NCBI RefSeq assembly: GCF_024758725.1
Contig: NZ_CP096972.1
Coordinates: 602,001-666,000 of the forward strand
Length of the DNA stretch: 64,000 bases
Reading direction: 5' to 3'
From: Sphingomonas sp. SUN039
GTDB taxonomy: Bacteria; Pseudomonadota; Alphaproteobacteria; Sphingomonadales; Sphingomonadaceae
Positions within the stretch are counted from its first letter, which is position 1, and every line of letters begins with the position of its first letter. Below, piece by piece: positions 36,402 through 46,712 of the stretch. The position numbers and the translations under genes are program-made. Under the pieces are notes generated by a model. The model saw only the letters and a program-made list of their open reading frames with translations. It was not told the origin of the DNA and searched no databases.

Positions 36402-37016
36402 GTGATTCAGACCCTTGCCTTCTACCTGTTCGCCAGCGTCGTCATCGCGTCGGCGGTGCTGACGATCAGCGCGCGCAACCCCGTGCATTCGGTGCTGTGG
36501 CTGATCCTCGCGTTTTTTAACGCGGCGGGGCTGATGCTGATCCTCGGCGCCGAGTTCATCGCGATGCTGCTGGTGATCGTCTATGTCGGCGCGGTCGCGG
36601 TGCTGTTCCTGTTCGTCGTGATGATGCTCGACATCGACTTTGCCGAGGCGCGTACAGGTTTCACGAAGTATCTGCCGTTCGGGCTGCTGGTCGCCGTCGT
36701 GCTGATCGCGGAGACCTTGTTTGCGACGGCCGCGTGGCAGGCGGGCCCGATCCAGCTCGCCAATCGCGCGGGCGTGACGCCGCAGGCCATGCCGAATATC
36801 GAGGCGCTGGGGGCGCTGATCTACACGAAATATGTCTATGTGTTCGAGGGCGCGGGCCTTGTGCTGCTCGTTGCGATGATCGGCGCGATCGTCCTGACCC
36901 ACCGCGCGCGCGGCGGGGTGAAGGCGCAGAATATTTCGCGGCAGGTCCAGCGTCGCCCCGAAGACGCGGTGCGGATCGTCAAGGATCAGCCGGTCGGTGC
37001 GGGGGTGGAGCTGTGA
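36402..37016 (+). CDS. nuoJ: NADH-quinone oxidoreductase subunit J
   Basis: Five-helix membrane subunit, 204 aa, GTG start. Helices include [38 protein letters not shown] and the conserved TM3 bend region [20 protein letters not shown], with [12 protein letters not shown] following. The tail ([18 protein letters not shown]) is typical. The next gene is separated by a repeat-bearing gap of 124 bp. Confidence 0.95.
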   Translation: MIQTLAFYLFASVVIASAVLTISARNPVHSVLWLILAFFNAAGLMLILGAEFIAMLLVIVYVGAVAVLFLFVVMMLDIDFAEARTGFTKYLPFGLLVAVVLIAETLFATAAWQAGPIQLANRAGVTPQAMPNIEALGALIYTKYVYVFEGAGLVLLVAMIGAIVLTHRARGGVKAQNISRQVQRRPEDAVRIVKDQPVGAGVEL

Positions 37017-37030
37017 GTCAGGTCCACTCT

Positions 37031-37128
37031 TCGCCGAGCGCCAGCGAGGTGCTCGTTCGAGCGTCAGCGAGAACCTTTGCAGCGTGCTTCTCGCTTCGCT
37101 CGAAGGGCCACCTCGCTACGCTCGGCGA
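37031..37128. repeat. Inverted repeat between nuoJ and nuoK
   Basis: TCGCCGAGCGCCAGCGAGGTG (37031-37051, 21 bp in all) and CACCTCGCTACGCTCGGCGA (37109-37128) are near-complementary arms, and a second pair (CTCGTTCGAGCG and CGCTTCGCTCGAAG) lies inside. The sequence differs from the two other repeats in this operon. It ends 12 bp before the nuoK ATG. Confidence 0.6.
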
Positions 37129-37140
37129 GGAGCAAACCCT

Positions 37141-37446
37141 ATGATCGGCCTCCACCATTATATCACCGTCAGCGCGATTCTGTTTGTGCTCGGCGTGCTG
37201 GGCATCTTCATCAACCGCAAGAACATCATCGTCATCCTGATGGCGATCGAGCTGATCCTTCTGTCGGTGAACATCAACCTCGTCGCATTCAGTGCCTTCC
37301 TCGGCGACCTCGTCGGACAGGTGTTCGCGATGTTCGTGCTGACGGTGGCGGCGGGCGAGGCGGCCATCGGGCTGGCCATCCTCGTCATCTATTTCCGCCG
37401 CGCCGCGACCATCGCGGTCGACGACGTCAACCGGATGCGGGGGTAA
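37141..37446 (+). CDS. nuoK: NADH-quinone oxidoreductase subunit K
   Basis: Three-helix membrane subunit, 101 aa. Conserved features are FLLGVLGIF-like [36 protein letters not shown] with the functional Glu in TM2, and [18 protein letters not shown] with the second Glu in TM3. ATG 37141 gives the standard N-terminus MIGLHHYI; the frame upstream is repeat-derived. It is 4 bp before nuoL. Confidence 0.97.
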   Translation: MIGLHHYITVSAILFVLGVLGIFINRKNIIVILMAIELILLSVNINLVAFSAFLGDLVGQVFAMFVLTVAAGEAAIGLAILVIYFRRAATIAVDDVNRMRG

Positions 37447-37450
37447 GCCG

Positions 37451-39484
37451 GTGACGCTCATCAAGCTCATGGTCTTCCTGCCTTTGCTCGCCGCGCTCGT
37501 GGCGGGCCTTGGCAACCGCGTGATCGGCACTGTCGCTGCCAAGGCCGTGACCACCGGCGCGCTGTTCGCCTCATGCGCGATCGCGTGGAGCATATTCGCA
37601 CAGTACATGCACGGCGCGCCCGCGCAGGTCGTGCCGGTGCTCGACTGGATCCGCTCGGGTGACATGGTCGTCGACTGGTCGCTGCGCATCGACAGCCTGA
37701 CCGCGGTCATGCTCGTCGTCATCACCAGCGTGTCGGCGCTCGTCCACCTGTATAGCTGGGGCTACATGGCCGAAGACCCAAGCCAGCCGCGCTTCTTCGC
37801 CTATCTCTCGCTGTTCACCTTCGCGATGCTGATGCTGGTGACGGCCGACAATCTCGTCCAGATGTTCTTCGGCTGGGAAGGGGTGGGCCTCGCGTCCTAC
37901 CTGCTCATCGGCTTCTGGTATCACAAGCCCAGCGCGAACGCGGCCGCGATCAAGGCGTTCGTCGTCAATCGCGTCGGGGACTTCGGTTTTTCGCTCGGGA
38001 TATTCGGGACGTTCCTGGTGTTCGGCACGGTGTCGATCCCGGCGATCCTCGAAGCCGCACCCGGCATGGCAGGGAGCAGCATCGGCTTCCTCGGGATGCG
38101 CGTCGATACGATGACGTTGCTGTGCCTGCTGCTGTTCGTCGGCGCGATGGGCAAGTCGGCGCAGCTCGGGCTACACACCTGGCTACCCGATGCGATGGAG
38201 GGGCCGACGCCCGTCTCCGCGCTAATCCATGCCGCGACGATGGTGACGGCAGGCGTGTTCATGGTGTGCCGCCTGTCGCCGATGTTCGTGACGTCGCCGA
38301 CCGCAATGACCGTTGTCACCTATGTCGGTGCCGCAACCGCGCTGTTCGCCGCGACCGTCGGCACGACGCAAACCGATATCAAGCGCGTGATTGCATACTC
38401 AACATGTAGCCAGCTTGGTTATATGTTCTTCGCGGCGGGCGTCGGGCTGTTCGGCGGCGCGATGTTCCACCTGTTCACCCATGCGTTCTTCAAGGCGCTG
38501 CTGTTCCTCGGCGCGGGCAGCGTGATCCACGCGATGCACCATGAGCAGGACATGCGCTATTATGGCGGCCTGCGGAAGCACATCCCGCTGACCTTCTACG
38601 CGATGCTCGCGGGGACGCTGGCGATCACCGGCGTCGGTATCGCGGGGGTGTTCGGCTTTGCGGGTTTCTATTCGAAGGACGCGATCATCGAGGCGACATA
38701 CGCCAGCAATACGCCGCACGGGACGGTCGCCTTTTGGGTCGCGGTGTTCGCGGCGCTGCTGACCAGCTTCTATTCGTGGCGGCTGATGTTCCTGACATTT
38801 TGGGGAAAACCGCGCTGGGCAGGCAGCGAGCATATCCAGCATGCGGCGCATGACGCGCATCACGGCCATGACGACCACCACGCGCCCGCCCATCACGACG
38901 CCAAGGTGGATGACGGCACCGCAGGATACCACCCGCACGAAAGCCCGTGGTCGATGCTGGTGCCGCTCGCGTTGCTGTCGGTCGGCGCGGTGTTCGCCGG
39001 GTACGTCTTCCACGGCATGTTCCTCGAAGCCGCAGAAGCGCCCGAGTTCTGGCGGGGTAGCGTCGCATTTAGCGAGCATCTGGCGCACGCGATGCACGAG
39101 GTGCCCGCGCTGGTGAAGCTGTCGGCGACCATCGTGATGCTGCTCGGCTTCGGCACGGCGTGGCTTGCCTATATCAAGTCGCCTGACATTCCAGCGCGGT
39201 TCGTCGCGTCGGCGGGCGGCCTTTACCGTTTCCTGCTCAACAAATGGTATTGGGATGAGCTGTACGACCGGTTGTTCGTGAAGCCCGCCTTCGCGTTCGG
39301 GCGCTTGTTCTGGAAGACCGGCGACGAAGGGACCATCGACCGTTTCGGCCCCAACGGCGCGGCCGCTGTTGTTGCAATGGGCAGCCGCGCGGCGGTCCGC
39401 TTCCAGTCGGGCTATCTCTACACATATGCGCTGGTGATGCTGCTCGGCCTCGCGGCGGCGGCAAGCTGGGTGATGACGCGGTGA
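37451..39484 (+). CDS. nuoL: NADH-quinone oxidoreductase subunit L
   Basis: Distal antiporter-like proton-pumping subunit, 677 aa, GTG start. The Proton_antipo core shows [37 protein letters not shown] (pumping Lys) and the [15 protein letters not shown] segment, and the C-terminal part includes the long lateral helix region. A His-rich cytoplasmic or periplasmic loop, with stretches such as [16 protein letters not shown], occurs at about residues 459-495. It overlaps nuoM by 4 bp. Confidence 0.96.
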   Translation: MTLIKLMVFLPLLAALVAGLGNRVIGTVAAKAVTTGALFASCAIAWSIFAQYMHGAPAQVVPVLDWIRSGDMVVDWSLRIDSLTAVMLVVITSVSALVHLYSWGYMAEDPSQPRFFAYLSLFTFAMLMLVTADNLVQMFFGWEGVGLASYLLIGFWYHKPSANAAAIKAFVVNRVGDFGFSLGIFGTFLVFGTVSIPAILEAAPGMAGSSIGFLGMRVDTMTLLCLLLFVGAMGKSAQLGLHTWLPDAMEGPTPVSALIHAATMVTAGVFMVCRLSPMFVTSPTAMTVVTYVGAATALFAATVGTTQTDIKRVIAYSTCSQLGYMFFAAGVGLFGGAMFHLFTHAFFKALLFLGAGSVIHAMHHEQDMRYYGGLRKHIPLTFYAMLAGTLAITGVGIAGVFGFAGFYSKDAIIEATYASNTPHGTVAFWVAVFAALLTSFYSWRLMFLTFWGKPRWAGSEHIQHAAHDAHHGHDDHHAPAHHDAKVDDGTAGYHPHESPWSMLVPLALLSVGAVFAGYVFHGMFLEAAEAPEFWRGSVAFSEHLAHAMHEVPALVKLSATIVMLLGFGTAWLAYIKSPDIPARFVASAGGLYRFLLNKWYWDELYDRLFVKPAFAFGRLFWKTGDEGTIDRFGPNGAAAVVAMGSRAAVRFQSGYLYTYALVMLLGLAAAASWVMTR

Positions 39485-41025
39485 GTTTTCCCATTCTCTC
39501 GGTCATGATCTTCCTGCCGCTGTTCGCCGCAGTCGTTTGCCTGTTCGTGTCCGCGAACACCGCGCGGTGGACCGCGCTCGGCACGACTTTGGTGCTCTTC
39601 GGTCTCGGCTGTCTGCTCTGGGTGAATTACGAACCCGGCGGCGCGCAGTGGCAGTTCACCGAATTTTCGCCGGTCTTCGGCCGTTTCGCCTGGGCGCTCG
39701 GCATCGACGGCATCGCGCTGATGCTGATCATGCTCAGCGTCTTCCTGATGCCCATCTGCATCGGCGCGTCATGGGAAGCGATCACCGACCGCGTCGGCGA
39801 ATATATGGCGGCGTTCCTCCTGATGGAGGCGCTGATGATCGGCGTGTTCGCCGCGCAGGACATCTTCCTGTTCTACATCTTCTTCGAGGCCGGCCTGATC
39901 CCGATGTACCTGATCATCGGCATCTGGGGCGGGGCCAACCGCATCTATGCCGCGTATAAATTCTTCCTCTACACGCTGCTCGGCTCGGTCGTGATGCTCG
40001 TCGCGATGCTGTGGATGGTGCGCGAGGCGGGGACGACCGAAATCCCCGTGCTGATGCAATACGACTTCACGCCAGAGGCGCAGAAGTGGCTGTGGCTCGC
40101 CTTCTTCGCGTCGTTCGCGGTCAAGATGCCGATGTGGCCGGTGCACACCTGGCTGCCCGACGCGCACGTGCAGGCACCGACGGCGGGGTCGGTCATCCTT
40201 GCGGGCGTGCTGCTCAAAATGGGCGGCTACGGCTTCATCCGCTTCCTGCTGCCGATGTTTCCCGAAGGGACCGCCTATTGGTTCTGGCTCGTCATGGGCC
40301 TGTCGATGATCGCGGTTGTCTACACATCGCTCGTCGCGCTGGTGCAATCGGACATGAAAAAGCTGATTGCCTATTCATCCGTCGCGCACATGGCGTTCGT
40401 CACCATCGGCCTGATGGCGTTCAACCGGCAGGGGATCGAGGGCGCGATGCTCGTGATGCTCAGCCACGGGCTTGTCTCAGGCGCATTGTTCCTGTGCGTC
40501 GGCGTGATCTACGACCGGCTGCACACGCGCGAAATCGCACGCTACGGCGGCCTCGCCAACAATATGCCGAAATATGCGCTGTTCTTCATGGTCTTCACCA
40601 TGGCGAGCGTCGGCCTGCCCGGCACGAGCGGGTTCGTGGGCGAATTCCTGAGCCTCGCCGGATCGTATCAGGCCAATAGCTGGGTCGCGTTCGTGATGAC
40701 GACCGGCATCATCCTCGGCGCGGCCTATATGCTCTACCTCTACCGCCGCGTCGTGTTCGGCACGCTCGACAAGGACGATGTGAAGGCGATGCCCGACCTG
40801 TCCCTGCGCGAAATCGCGCTGCTCGCCCCGATTGTCGCTGCGGTGTTCTGGATGGGCGTGTATCCCGAGAGCTTCCTGAAACCGATGCGCGGCGATGTCG
40901 GCGCACTGCTCGCGCGGATCGAGCGGGCGAACCCGGGCGGCGATGCCAAGCTCGCCATGGGCGTGGCGAAACCGGCCGAGGCACATCACGGCGAAACGGC
41001 GGCACCCGCCGAGGGGCATCACTGA
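39481..41025 (+). CDS. nuoM: NADH-quinone oxidoreductase subunit M
   Basis: Second antiporter-like subunit, 514 aa, GTG start overlapping the nuoL stop. Motifs are [38 protein letters not shown] (Lys and His of the proton channel), and [16 protein letters not shown]. The C-terminus carries a short His/Ala tail ([14 protein letters not shown]). The stop overlaps the nuoN ATG (TGATG). Confidence 0.96.
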   Translation: MSFPILSVMIFLPLFAAVVCLFVSANTARWTALGTTLVLFGLGCLLWVNYEPGGAQWQFTEFSPVFGRFAWALGIDGIALMLIMLSVFLMPICIGASWEAITDRVGEYMAAFLLMEALMIGVFAAQDIFLFYIFFEAGLIPMYLIIGIWGGANRIYAAYKFFLYTLLGSVVMLVAMLWMVREAGTTEIPVLMQYDFTPEAQKWLWLAFFASFAVKMPMWPVHTWLPDAHVQAPTAGSVILAGVLLKMGGYGFIRFLLPMFPEGTAYWFWLVMGLSMIAVVYTSLVALVQSDMKKLIAYSSVAHMAFVTIGLMAFNRQGIEGAMLVMLSHGLVSGALFLCVGVIYDRLHTREIARYGGLANNMPKYALFFMVFTMASVGLPGTSGFVGEFLSLAGSYQANSWVAFVMTTGIILGAAYMLYLYRRVVFGTLDKDDVKAMPDLSLREIALLAPIVAAVFWMGVYPESFLKPMRGDVGALLARIERANPGGDAKLAMGVAKPAEAHHGETAAPAEGHH

Positions 41026-42458
41026 TGGGCGCGAACCTGCTTTTCACGCTGCCTGAGTTGATCCTTAGCATGGGTGCAATTGTCCTCATGCTGGTCGCGG
41101 CATGGGGCGACGAGAAATCGACCAGTACGATCTCGATCATATCGGTGGCGCTGCTGGTCGCGGCCGGTTTTGCCGCCGCGATGCCGGTCACCGGCTATGG
41201 CATCGCGTTCGACGGGCTGTACCGCGCCGATGCTTTCTCGGCCTTTGCCAAATGCCTGATCTATCTGGCGACGGGCGTCTGCATCCTCATCGCCCCGCGC
41301 TTCTTCGCGATGGAGAAGTTGAAGCCCGAATATCCGGTACTGATCCTGCTCGCGACGGCAGGCGCGGGGATGATGGTGTCGGCGACCGACCTGATCACGC
41401 TCTATGTCGGGCTCGAACTGCAATCGCTCGCGAGCTATGTCCTCGCCAGCTTCATGCGCCGCGACCAGCGCTCGGCCGAGGCGGGTCTCAAATATTTCGT
41501 GCTCGGCGCGCTCGCCAGCGGCATTCTGCTTTACGGCATGTCGCTCACCTACGGCTTCACCGGCACGACGGGTTATGCGGGGATTGCCAAGGCCTATGCA
41601 ATGGGCGCAGCCGACAACTGGGGCCTGCTTTTCGGCCTCGTGTTCGTGTTCGCCGGGATCGCGTTCAAGATTTCGGCGGTCCCGTTCCACATGTGGACGC
41701 CCGACGTTTACGAAGGCGCGCCGACGCCAGTGACGACCCTGTTCGCCAGCGCGCAGAAAGTCGCAGCAATTGCGATGTTCGTCCGGATCGCGATGAGCGC
41801 CATGGGGTCGGCAACCGATGCGTGGCAGCAGATCGTCATTTTCGCGGCACTGGCCAGCATCGTACTGGGTGCGGCGGGTGCCATCGGCCAGACCAACATC
41901 AAGCGCCTGCTGGCCTATTCGTCGATCAACAACATCGGTTTCGCGCTCATCGGTTTCGCGGCGGGAACGCCCGAGGGCGCGGCATCGGTGCTGACCTATA
42001 TGTCGATCTACATCGTCATGACGCTCGGCAGCTTCCTCTGCGTGTTGCAGATGCGCGATGCGAATGGCGAGCAGGTCGAGAGCATCTCCTCGCTCGCAGG
42101 CTTGTCGCGCACCAACGGCTGGCTCGCGGCGGCGCTGGCGATCTTCATGTTCTCGCTGGCGGGCATCCCGCCGCTGTTCGGCTTCTGGGCTAAGTTTGCG
42201 GTGTTCTCGGCTGCTATCAACGCCAACCTGTTGCTGCTCGCGCTGTTCGGGTTGTCGGCATCGGTGATTGGCGCGTTCTATTACATCAAGATCATCAAGA
42301 TCATGTACTTCGATGATGCAGCGCCAGCATTTTCACCGCCTGCCAGCAAAATTGAGAACGCCCTGATCGCCGTATCGGCAGTCGTGATCGCCGGTGGCTA
42401 TCCGCTGATCGGCTGGCTCGACGCGCTGACGAACAACGCGGCAAAGGCGCTGTTCTGA
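41025..42458 (+). CDS. nuoN: NADH-quinone oxidoreductase subunit N
   Basis: Third antiporter-like subunit, 477 aa, completing the 14-gene complex I set. Visible motifs are TLYVGLELQSLASYVLASF, FKISAVPFHMWTPDVYEGAP and LLAYSSINNIGFALIGFA. Its stop (42456-42458) overlaps the likely CTG start of birA, so the operon continues into the biotin ligase gene. Confidence 0.96.
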   Translation: MGANLLFTLPELILSMGAIVLMLVAAWGDEKSTSTISIISVALLVAAGFAAAMPVTGYGIAFDGLYRADAFSAFAKCLIYLATGVCILIAPRFFAMEKLKPEYPVLILLATAGAGMMVSATDLITLYVGLELQSLASYVLASFMRRDQRSAEAGLKYFVLGALASGILLYGMSLTYGFTGTTGYAGIAKAYAMGAADNWGLLFGLVFVFAGIAFKISAVPFHMWTPDVYEGAPTPVTTLFASAQKVAAIAMFVRIAMSAMGSATDAWQQIVIFAALASIVLGAAGAIGQTNIKRLLAYSSINNIGFALIGFAAGTPEGAASVLTYMSIYIVMTLGSFLCVLQMRDANGEQVESISSLAGLSRTNGWLAAALAIFMFSLAGIPPLFGFWAKFAVFSAAINANLLLLALFGLSASVIGAFYYIKIIKIMYFDDAAPAFSPPASKIENALIAVSAVVIAGGYPLIGWLDALTNNAAKALF

Positions 42459-43150
42459 CGATCCTGCGCGTCGTCGAGACGGGCTCCACCAATGCCGATA
42501 TGCTCGCGCTTGCTGCCAGTGGCAGCGTCCACGAGGGGGACTGGCTGATCGCCGAACGTCAGACCGCCGGACGCGGGCGGCAGGGCAGGGCTTGGGTGTC
42601 GCCACCGGGTAATCTCTATGCGAGCGGGCTAGTCGAACTGCGCGCGGGTGACCCGCCAGCGTCAACTCTGGCATTGATTGCGGGTCTAGCAGTAGTCGAT
42701 GCGCTGGGCGTGTCGGGGGTGTCGCTGAAATGGCCGAACGATGTTTTGGCGGGGAGCGCCAAACTCGCCGGCATCCTGCTTGAACGCCAAAACGACGCGG
42801 TCGTGATCGGTGTTGGGGCCAACCTCGCCCATCTTCCCGATCTCCCCGACCGTCCGACGATGAGCCTGGCAGCCTTGGGTGTGACGATGTCTGCGGATAC
42901 GGCAATTTCGGCGCTGGTACCGGCCTTTGCTCGCTGGCTGGACCTTTGGCGCACCGCAGGGTTGCCCGCGATCCGTACGGCTTGGCTCGACCGTGCCCAC
43001 CCCGTTGGCACGCCACTCGCCGCCGCACTGCCCGACGGCACCCGCATAGAGGGCAGCTTTGACGGCCTTACCCCCGATTGTGCCCTGCAACTGCGCTTGG
43101 CGGATGGCACGACCCGTGTCATTCACGCGGGCGACGTTTTTCTGATCTGA
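42455..43150 (+). CDS. birA: Biotin--[acetyl-CoA-carboxylase] ligase, probable CTG start
   Basis: Biotin protein ligase, about 231 aa, attaching biotin to the BCCP subunit. The catalytic domain shows GSTNADML (biotin/ATP entry), [19 protein letters not shown] (the GRGR loop), [19 protein letters not shown] (KWPND) and GVGANLAH. The N-terminal DNA-binding domain of E. coli BirA is absent, so it is not a repressor. The first ATG (42500) would cut off the conserved GSTNAD motif. No ATG, GTG or TTG lies just upstream; CTG 42455 is preceded by AAAGG (42443-42447) and overlaps the nuoN stop, so I take it as the start. Confidence 0.88.
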   Translation: MTILRVVETGSTNADMLALAASGSVHEGDWLIAERQTAGRGRQGRAWVSPPGNLYASGLVELRAGDPPASTLALIAGLAVVDALGVSGVSLKWPNDVLAGSAKLAGILLERQNDAVVIGVGANLAHLPDLPDRPTMSLAALGVTMSADTAISALVPAFARWLDLWRTAGLPAIRTAWLDRAHPVGTPLAAALPDGTRIEGSFDGLTPDCALQLRLADGTTRVIHAGDVFLI

Positions 43151-43158
43151 GACCAATT

Positions 43159-43947
43159 ATGCTGCTCGCCATCGACGCCGGAAATACCAACATCAAGTTC
43201 GCGCTGGTCAATGACGACGGCACCCCGCGCAGTCGCTGGCGGATCGCGACCGATGCGCGTCGCACGGCGGACGAATATGCGGTGTGGCTGATCCGCCTGA
43301 TCGAGCTCGAAGGGCTGACGCGCGAGGTGGTGACCGATGTCGCGATCTCGACCGTCGTTCCGCGCGCGCTCTACAACATCCAGTCGCTCGCCCTGAAATA
43401 CTTCGGCGTCGAGGCATTGGTCGCGGGGCGCGCACCGCTGGAATACGGTATCGCGCTCGACGTCGACGAGCCGCGTTCCGTGGGATCCGACCGTGCCTGC
43501 AACGCGATTGCCGCGCATGCCGGGCACCCGGGCGACCTCATCGTGATCAGTTTCGGTACCGCGACGACCATCGACCATGTCGATTTCAGCGGCGCGTATA
43601 AGGGCGGGATTATCGCGCCGGGGCTGAACCTGTCGCTCGATGCGCTGGTCGCGGCGGCAGCCAAACTGCCCCGCATCGCGATCGAGGCCCCCGCCACCGA
43701 TACCGTCATCGGGCGCACGACCGAGAGCCAGATGCTGATCGGCATTTATTGGGGCTATGTCGCGATGATCGAGGGATTGGTGTCGCGGATGAAGGCCGAG
43801 ATCGGACGGCCCGTACAGGTGATCGCCACCGGCGGGCTGGCCGCTTTGTTTCAACAACATTCGCATTTGTTCGATTCGGTCGACGCCGACCTGACGCTGA
43901 AGGGATTGTCGCTGCTCTGGCGGCGAAGCGTTAAAGCGCCTATGTAA
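43159..43947 (+). CDS. coaX: Type III pantothenate kinase
   Basis: CoaX, first step of coenzyme A synthesis, 262 aa, of the ASKHA fold. Motifs are [15 protein letters not shown] (phosphate loop 1), [23 protein letters not shown] and [14 protein letters not shown] (phosphate loop 2), and [14 protein letters not shown] 43159 gives the standard N-terminus. It follows birA by 8 bp. Confidence 0.95.
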   Translation: MLLAIDAGNTNIKFALVNDDGTPRSRWRIATDARRTADEYAVWLIRLIELEGLTREVVTDVAISTVVPRALYNIQSLALKYFGVEALVAGRAPLEYGIALDVDEPRSVGSDRACNAIAAHAGHPGDLIVISFGTATTIDHVDFSGAYKGGIIAPGLNLSLDALVAAAAKLPRIAIEAPATDTVIGRTTESQMLIGIYWGYVAMIEGLVSRMKAEIGRPVQVIATGGLAALFQQHSHLFDSVDADLTLKGLSLLWRRSVKAPM

Positions 43948-43957
43948 CAGGTGAGCC

Positions 43958-44034
43958 GTGCTCCTGCGAAGGCAGGAGCCGTGGCAACACTTCCCAATCT
44001 CCGGTCGGCAGGGCTCCTGCTTTCGCAGGAGCAC
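43958..44034. repeat. Pair of inverted REP-like palindromes between coaX and rnj
   Basis: The 23-nt unit GTGCTCCTGCGAAGGCAGGA... (43958-43980) is the reverse complement of 44012-44034 at 22 of 23 positions. Each unit is itself a palindrome (CTCCTGC/GCAGGAG). The layout is that of a bacterial interspersed mosaic element, a REP pair around a short spacer. The gap of 134 bp contains no gene. Confidence 0.7.
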
Positions 44035-44081
44035 ATGCTTTCCGTTCGGCGGAAAGTAGACAGATTACGAATGGAAATTTC

Positions 44082-45719
44082 TTGACCACCCCCAAAAACG
44101 AACTCCTCTTCCTCGCGCTCGGCGGGTCCGACGAAATCGGCATGAACGTCAACCTCTACGGGTGCGACGGCAAATGGCTGATGGTCGATCTCGGCCTGAC
44201 CTTTGCGAACAACGAATATCCCGGCGTCGACCTTGTCCTGCCCGACCTCGAATTTATCGAGGCCCGCCGCAAGGATCTGGTCGGCATCGTCCTGACCCAC
44301 GGCCATGAAGACCATATCGGTGCGATCCCGTATCTTGCCGCCGATCTCGGCGTGCCGCTTTACGCCAATCCGTTCACCGCAACCTTGATTCGAGGGAAAC
44401 TCGATGAAGAGGGCCTATCCAAAGAGGTGAAAGTCAACGTCGTGAAGCCTGGGCAGAAGCTACAGCTCGGGCCGTTCGGCATCGAACTGGTCCGCCTCGC
44501 GCACTCGATCCCCGATATGGACGCGTGTCTCATCGAGACGCCCTATGGCCGCGTGTTCCACACCGGCGACTGGAAGCTCGACGACGACCAAGTGCTCGGC
44601 AAGTCCGCGACCGAGACCGAGATGCGCGCCATCGGCGACAAGGGTATTTTGGCGCTTGTGTGCGATTCCACCAACGCGTTCAACGCCGAGGCATCGGGTA
44701 CCGAGGGCAGCGTGCGTGACGGCCTGATGAAGGCGGTCGGAGCGGCCGAGGGGCGTGTCATCGTCACCAGTTTCGCCTCGAACGCGGCGCGTCTGGCGAC
44801 GCTGGGGCAGGTGGCGAAGGCGAACGGGCGTACCTTGACAGTCGCCGGTCGTTCGCTCGACCGTATCGTCAACGCCGCGCGCCAGAACGGTTACCTGAAG
44901 GATTTCCCCGAGACTGTCGATTTCGACACGGCAATGCGGTTGCCGGGAAACAAGAGCCTCGTCATCGCGACCGGGGGGCAGGGCGAAGATCGCGCGGCAC
45001 TCGCGCGCATCGCGTTCGACCAGCACCAGATCAAGGTGACCGACGGCGACACCGTCATCTTCTCGTCGAAACAGATTCCCGGCAACGAAGTCGCCATCGG
45101 CCGCATCCAGAACGCCCTTGCGCGCAAGAATGTCATCATGGTCACCGAGAAACAGGCGCATGTGCATGTGTCGGGCCATCCCGGACGGCCCGAACTTGCC
45201 AAGATGTACGAATGGATCCGGCCCGAGATGCTGATCCCGGTGCACGGCGAACGACGTCATATGGCCGAACAGGCACGCTTCGGGCTGAGTCAGGGTGTGC
45301 CGCGCGCGCTGATCCAGTCGAACGGCGATGTCGTCCGCCTCGCGCCTAAGGGGCCGTCGATCACGGGCAAGGAGCGCACCGGGCGACTGGTGCTCGACGG
45401 CGACGTCATCCTGCCCGCCGACGGTGCCACTATCGGCGAACGGCGGCGGCTGTCGCAGTACGGCGTCATTTCCGTCGCGGTGGCGGTCGATCGCAGCTGG
45501 CAGCTCGTCGGCAGCCCGCAGGTCCGCATCCAGGGCGTCCCCGTCGAGGAGGACCGCGACGACTTCCTGTCCGAAGCGCGCGACGAAGCCGCGGCGGCTA
45601 TCGGCAAGGAGCGCAACGAGGACAAGTTGCGCGAGAAGATCAGGCTCGCGGTGCGCCGCGTCGCGACCGACTGGACCGGCAAGAAACCGATTGTCGAGGT
45701 GATGGTGCTGCAGGCGTGA
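44082..45719 (+). CDS. rnj: Ribonuclease J
   Basis: Metallo-beta-lactamase/beta-CASP RNase with endo- and 5'-exonuclease activity, 545 aa. Active-site motifs are VLTHGHEDHIGAIPYL (HxHxDH), HSIPDMDACLIETP, FHTGDWKLD, and the beta-CASP motif HVSGHPGRPELAKMYEW. The TTG start at 44082 is preceded by GGAAA; the nearby ATG 44071 runs into a stop after four codons. Alphaproteobacteria commonly use RNase J in rRNA 5'-end maturation. The stop overlaps the next GTG. Confidence 0.94.
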   Translation: MTTPKNELLFLALGGSDEIGMNVNLYGCDGKWLMVDLGLTFANNEYPGVDLVLPDLEFIEARRKDLVGIVLTHGHEDHIGAIPYLAADLGVPLYANPFTATLIRGKLDEEGLSKEVKVNVVKPGQKLQLGPFGIELVRLAHSIPDMDACLIETPYGRVFHTGDWKLDDDQVLGKSATETEMRAIGDKGILALVCDSTNAFNAEASGTEGSVRDGLMKAVGAAEGRVIVTSFASNAARLATLGQVAKANGRTLTVAGRSLDRIVNAARQNGYLKDFPETVDFDTAMRLPGNKSLVIATGGQGEDRAALARIAFDQHQIKVTDGDTVIFSSKQIPGNEVAIGRIQNALARKNVIMVTEKQAHVHVSGHPGRPELAKMYEWIRPEMLIPVHGERRHMAEQARFGLSQGVPRALIQSNGDVVRLAPKGPSITGKERTGRLVLDGDVILPADGATIGERRRLSQYGVISVAVAVDRSWQLVGSPQVRIQGVPVEEDRDDFLSEARDEAAAAIGKERNEDKLREKIRLAVRRVATDWTGKKPIVEVMVLQA

Positions 45720-45997
45720 AAATCCAGTCGGCGATCGCGATCTACGCCCTGTTCTGGGTCTTGAGCGCGTTCGTCGTCATGCCGTTCGGCGTGCGGACGC
45801 ATGACGAGGCGGGGGCGGCGAAAGTGCCGGGTCAGGCCGACAGCGCGCCTTTCAACTTTCAGCCGTGGCGGATCGTGCGCCGCACGACCGTGGTCGCCAG
45901 CATCGCATTCGGACTGTTCCTGCTGAACTACACCTATGGCTGGGTGACGCCGCAATCGCTCGACGTGTTCACGCCGCGCGAGTTGCGCGGGAATTAG
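45716..45997 (+). CDS. DUF1467 family membrane protein
   Basis: A 93-residue protein with two hydrophobic segments, SAIAIYALFWVLSAFVVMPF and TTVVASIAFGLFLLNYTYGW, separated by a hydrophilic loop containing VRTHDEAGAAKVPGQADSAP. That loop and the FW...FVVMPFG start match DUF1467, a small alphaproteobacterial family of unknown function. GTG 45716 overlaps the rnj stop, so it ends the nuo-birA-coaX-rnj series. Confidence 0.85.
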   Translation: MKIQSAIAIYALFWVLSAFVVMPFGVRTHDEAGAAKVPGQADSAPFNFQPWRIVRRTTVVASIAFGLFLLNYTYGWVTPQSLDVFTPRELRGN

Positions 45998-46069
45998 GGG
46001 CGAGATGGCGGAAAGTGGTGGGAACGGACAGGCTGCTTTTGGCCCCGAGATAGAAAATCCGGACGAACG

Positions 46070-46294
46070 CTATATCCTGCCGCGCTTGTTTTGGGCGATC
46101 ACCTCGGGATCATACGGGCCGACCTTCTTTCGTTTGTTCCGAACGGACACGATGAGGATCGAGACAGCCGCAGGACCTATGATGAGCTGGAGGTTCTGAA
46201 ACACACCTGCACCGGGGACGTAGCTACCCCACCATAGCAGTAATCCCACCGCCAACCCGATCACGATCCCGACTGTCATATTCCACGGCTTCAT
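46070..46294 (-). CDS. Small hypothetical two-helix membrane protein
   Basis: A 74-residue protein on the minus strand, MTVGIVIGLAVGLLLWWGSY then LQLIIGPAAVSILIVSV, ending in a basic tail (RNKRKKVGPYD...NKRGRI). The two helices and positive-inside tail look like a genuine protein; the overlapping plus-strand frame at 46005-46199 lacks any such pattern. There is no clear ribosome binding site. Family not recognised. Confidence 0.55.
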   Translation of the reverse strand: MKPWNMTVGIVIGLAVGLLLWWGSYVPGAGVFQNLQLIIGPAAVSILIVSVRNKRKKVGPYDPEVIAQNKRGRI

Positions 46295-46398
46295 TGGGGC
46301 AGCATCGTGGATACGCGCTACGTGCGCAAGTGGGGCGAAAGCCGTCTGTCAGCTTTTGCATCTGTCCCAGAAAAATCCCGCCCCCTCCTCGCTCGTCG

Positions 46399-46417
46399 CC
46401 CCGTGCTTGACACGGGG
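46399..46417. repeat. Single REP-like palindrome
   Basis: CCCCGTG (46399-46405) and CACGGGG (46411-46417) with loop CTTGA. It lies in the 416-bp gap 46295-46710, which otherwise holds the long repeat at its right end and no gene I can support. Confidence 0.55.
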
Positions 46418-46516
46418 TTAGGCTTCTTTGGCCGCCATAGTCGATGAACGAACCTGTCGGCGGGCAGACCTCAAGGGTGGCCCGCTGCATCGAGAACAGG
46501 GCGACGCGGGTTGGCT

Positions 46517-46712
46517 AGCGATGCGGTGCAAGACAGACTTTCCTACACAGTTTGTTTTTGTTATGTTCCAGATACCGATTCGTCTGCCCGTTCTTTCAAA
46601 TCGTCGAAGCGCACGAGCAATGGCCGATACGCCTCAGGGCAGTGTCGCAAGCCTCGCCGGGAACATGTTTCAGGTGTGAACTTTGTGACCTTTGGCAGAT
46701 TTCCGCCGTTTC
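46517..46712 (-). repeat. Long dispersed repeat, copy A (3' of the coiled-coil gene)
   Basis: About 190 bp, read on the minus strand, matching 56869-57085 read on the plus strand. Shared blocks include CCAAAGGTCACAAAG followed by TTCACACCTGAAACATGTT, and later GATTTGAAAGA, ACGAATCG, GGAACATAACA and TGTAGGAAAG. Both copies begin within a few bases of the stop codon of the upstream gene and keep the same orientation relative to it. No protein-coding potential is conserved between the copies. Confidence 0.7.

Noticed and set aside
38828-38940. His-rich loop of NuoL as a novel metal site
   Set aside because: Similar His-rich loops occur at this place in other alphaproteobacterial NuoL proteins, so it is not unusual enough to report.
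46005-46199. 64-residue plus-strand frame
   Set aside because: Overlaps a better minus-strand membrane protein; no hydrophobic or charged pattern of its own.
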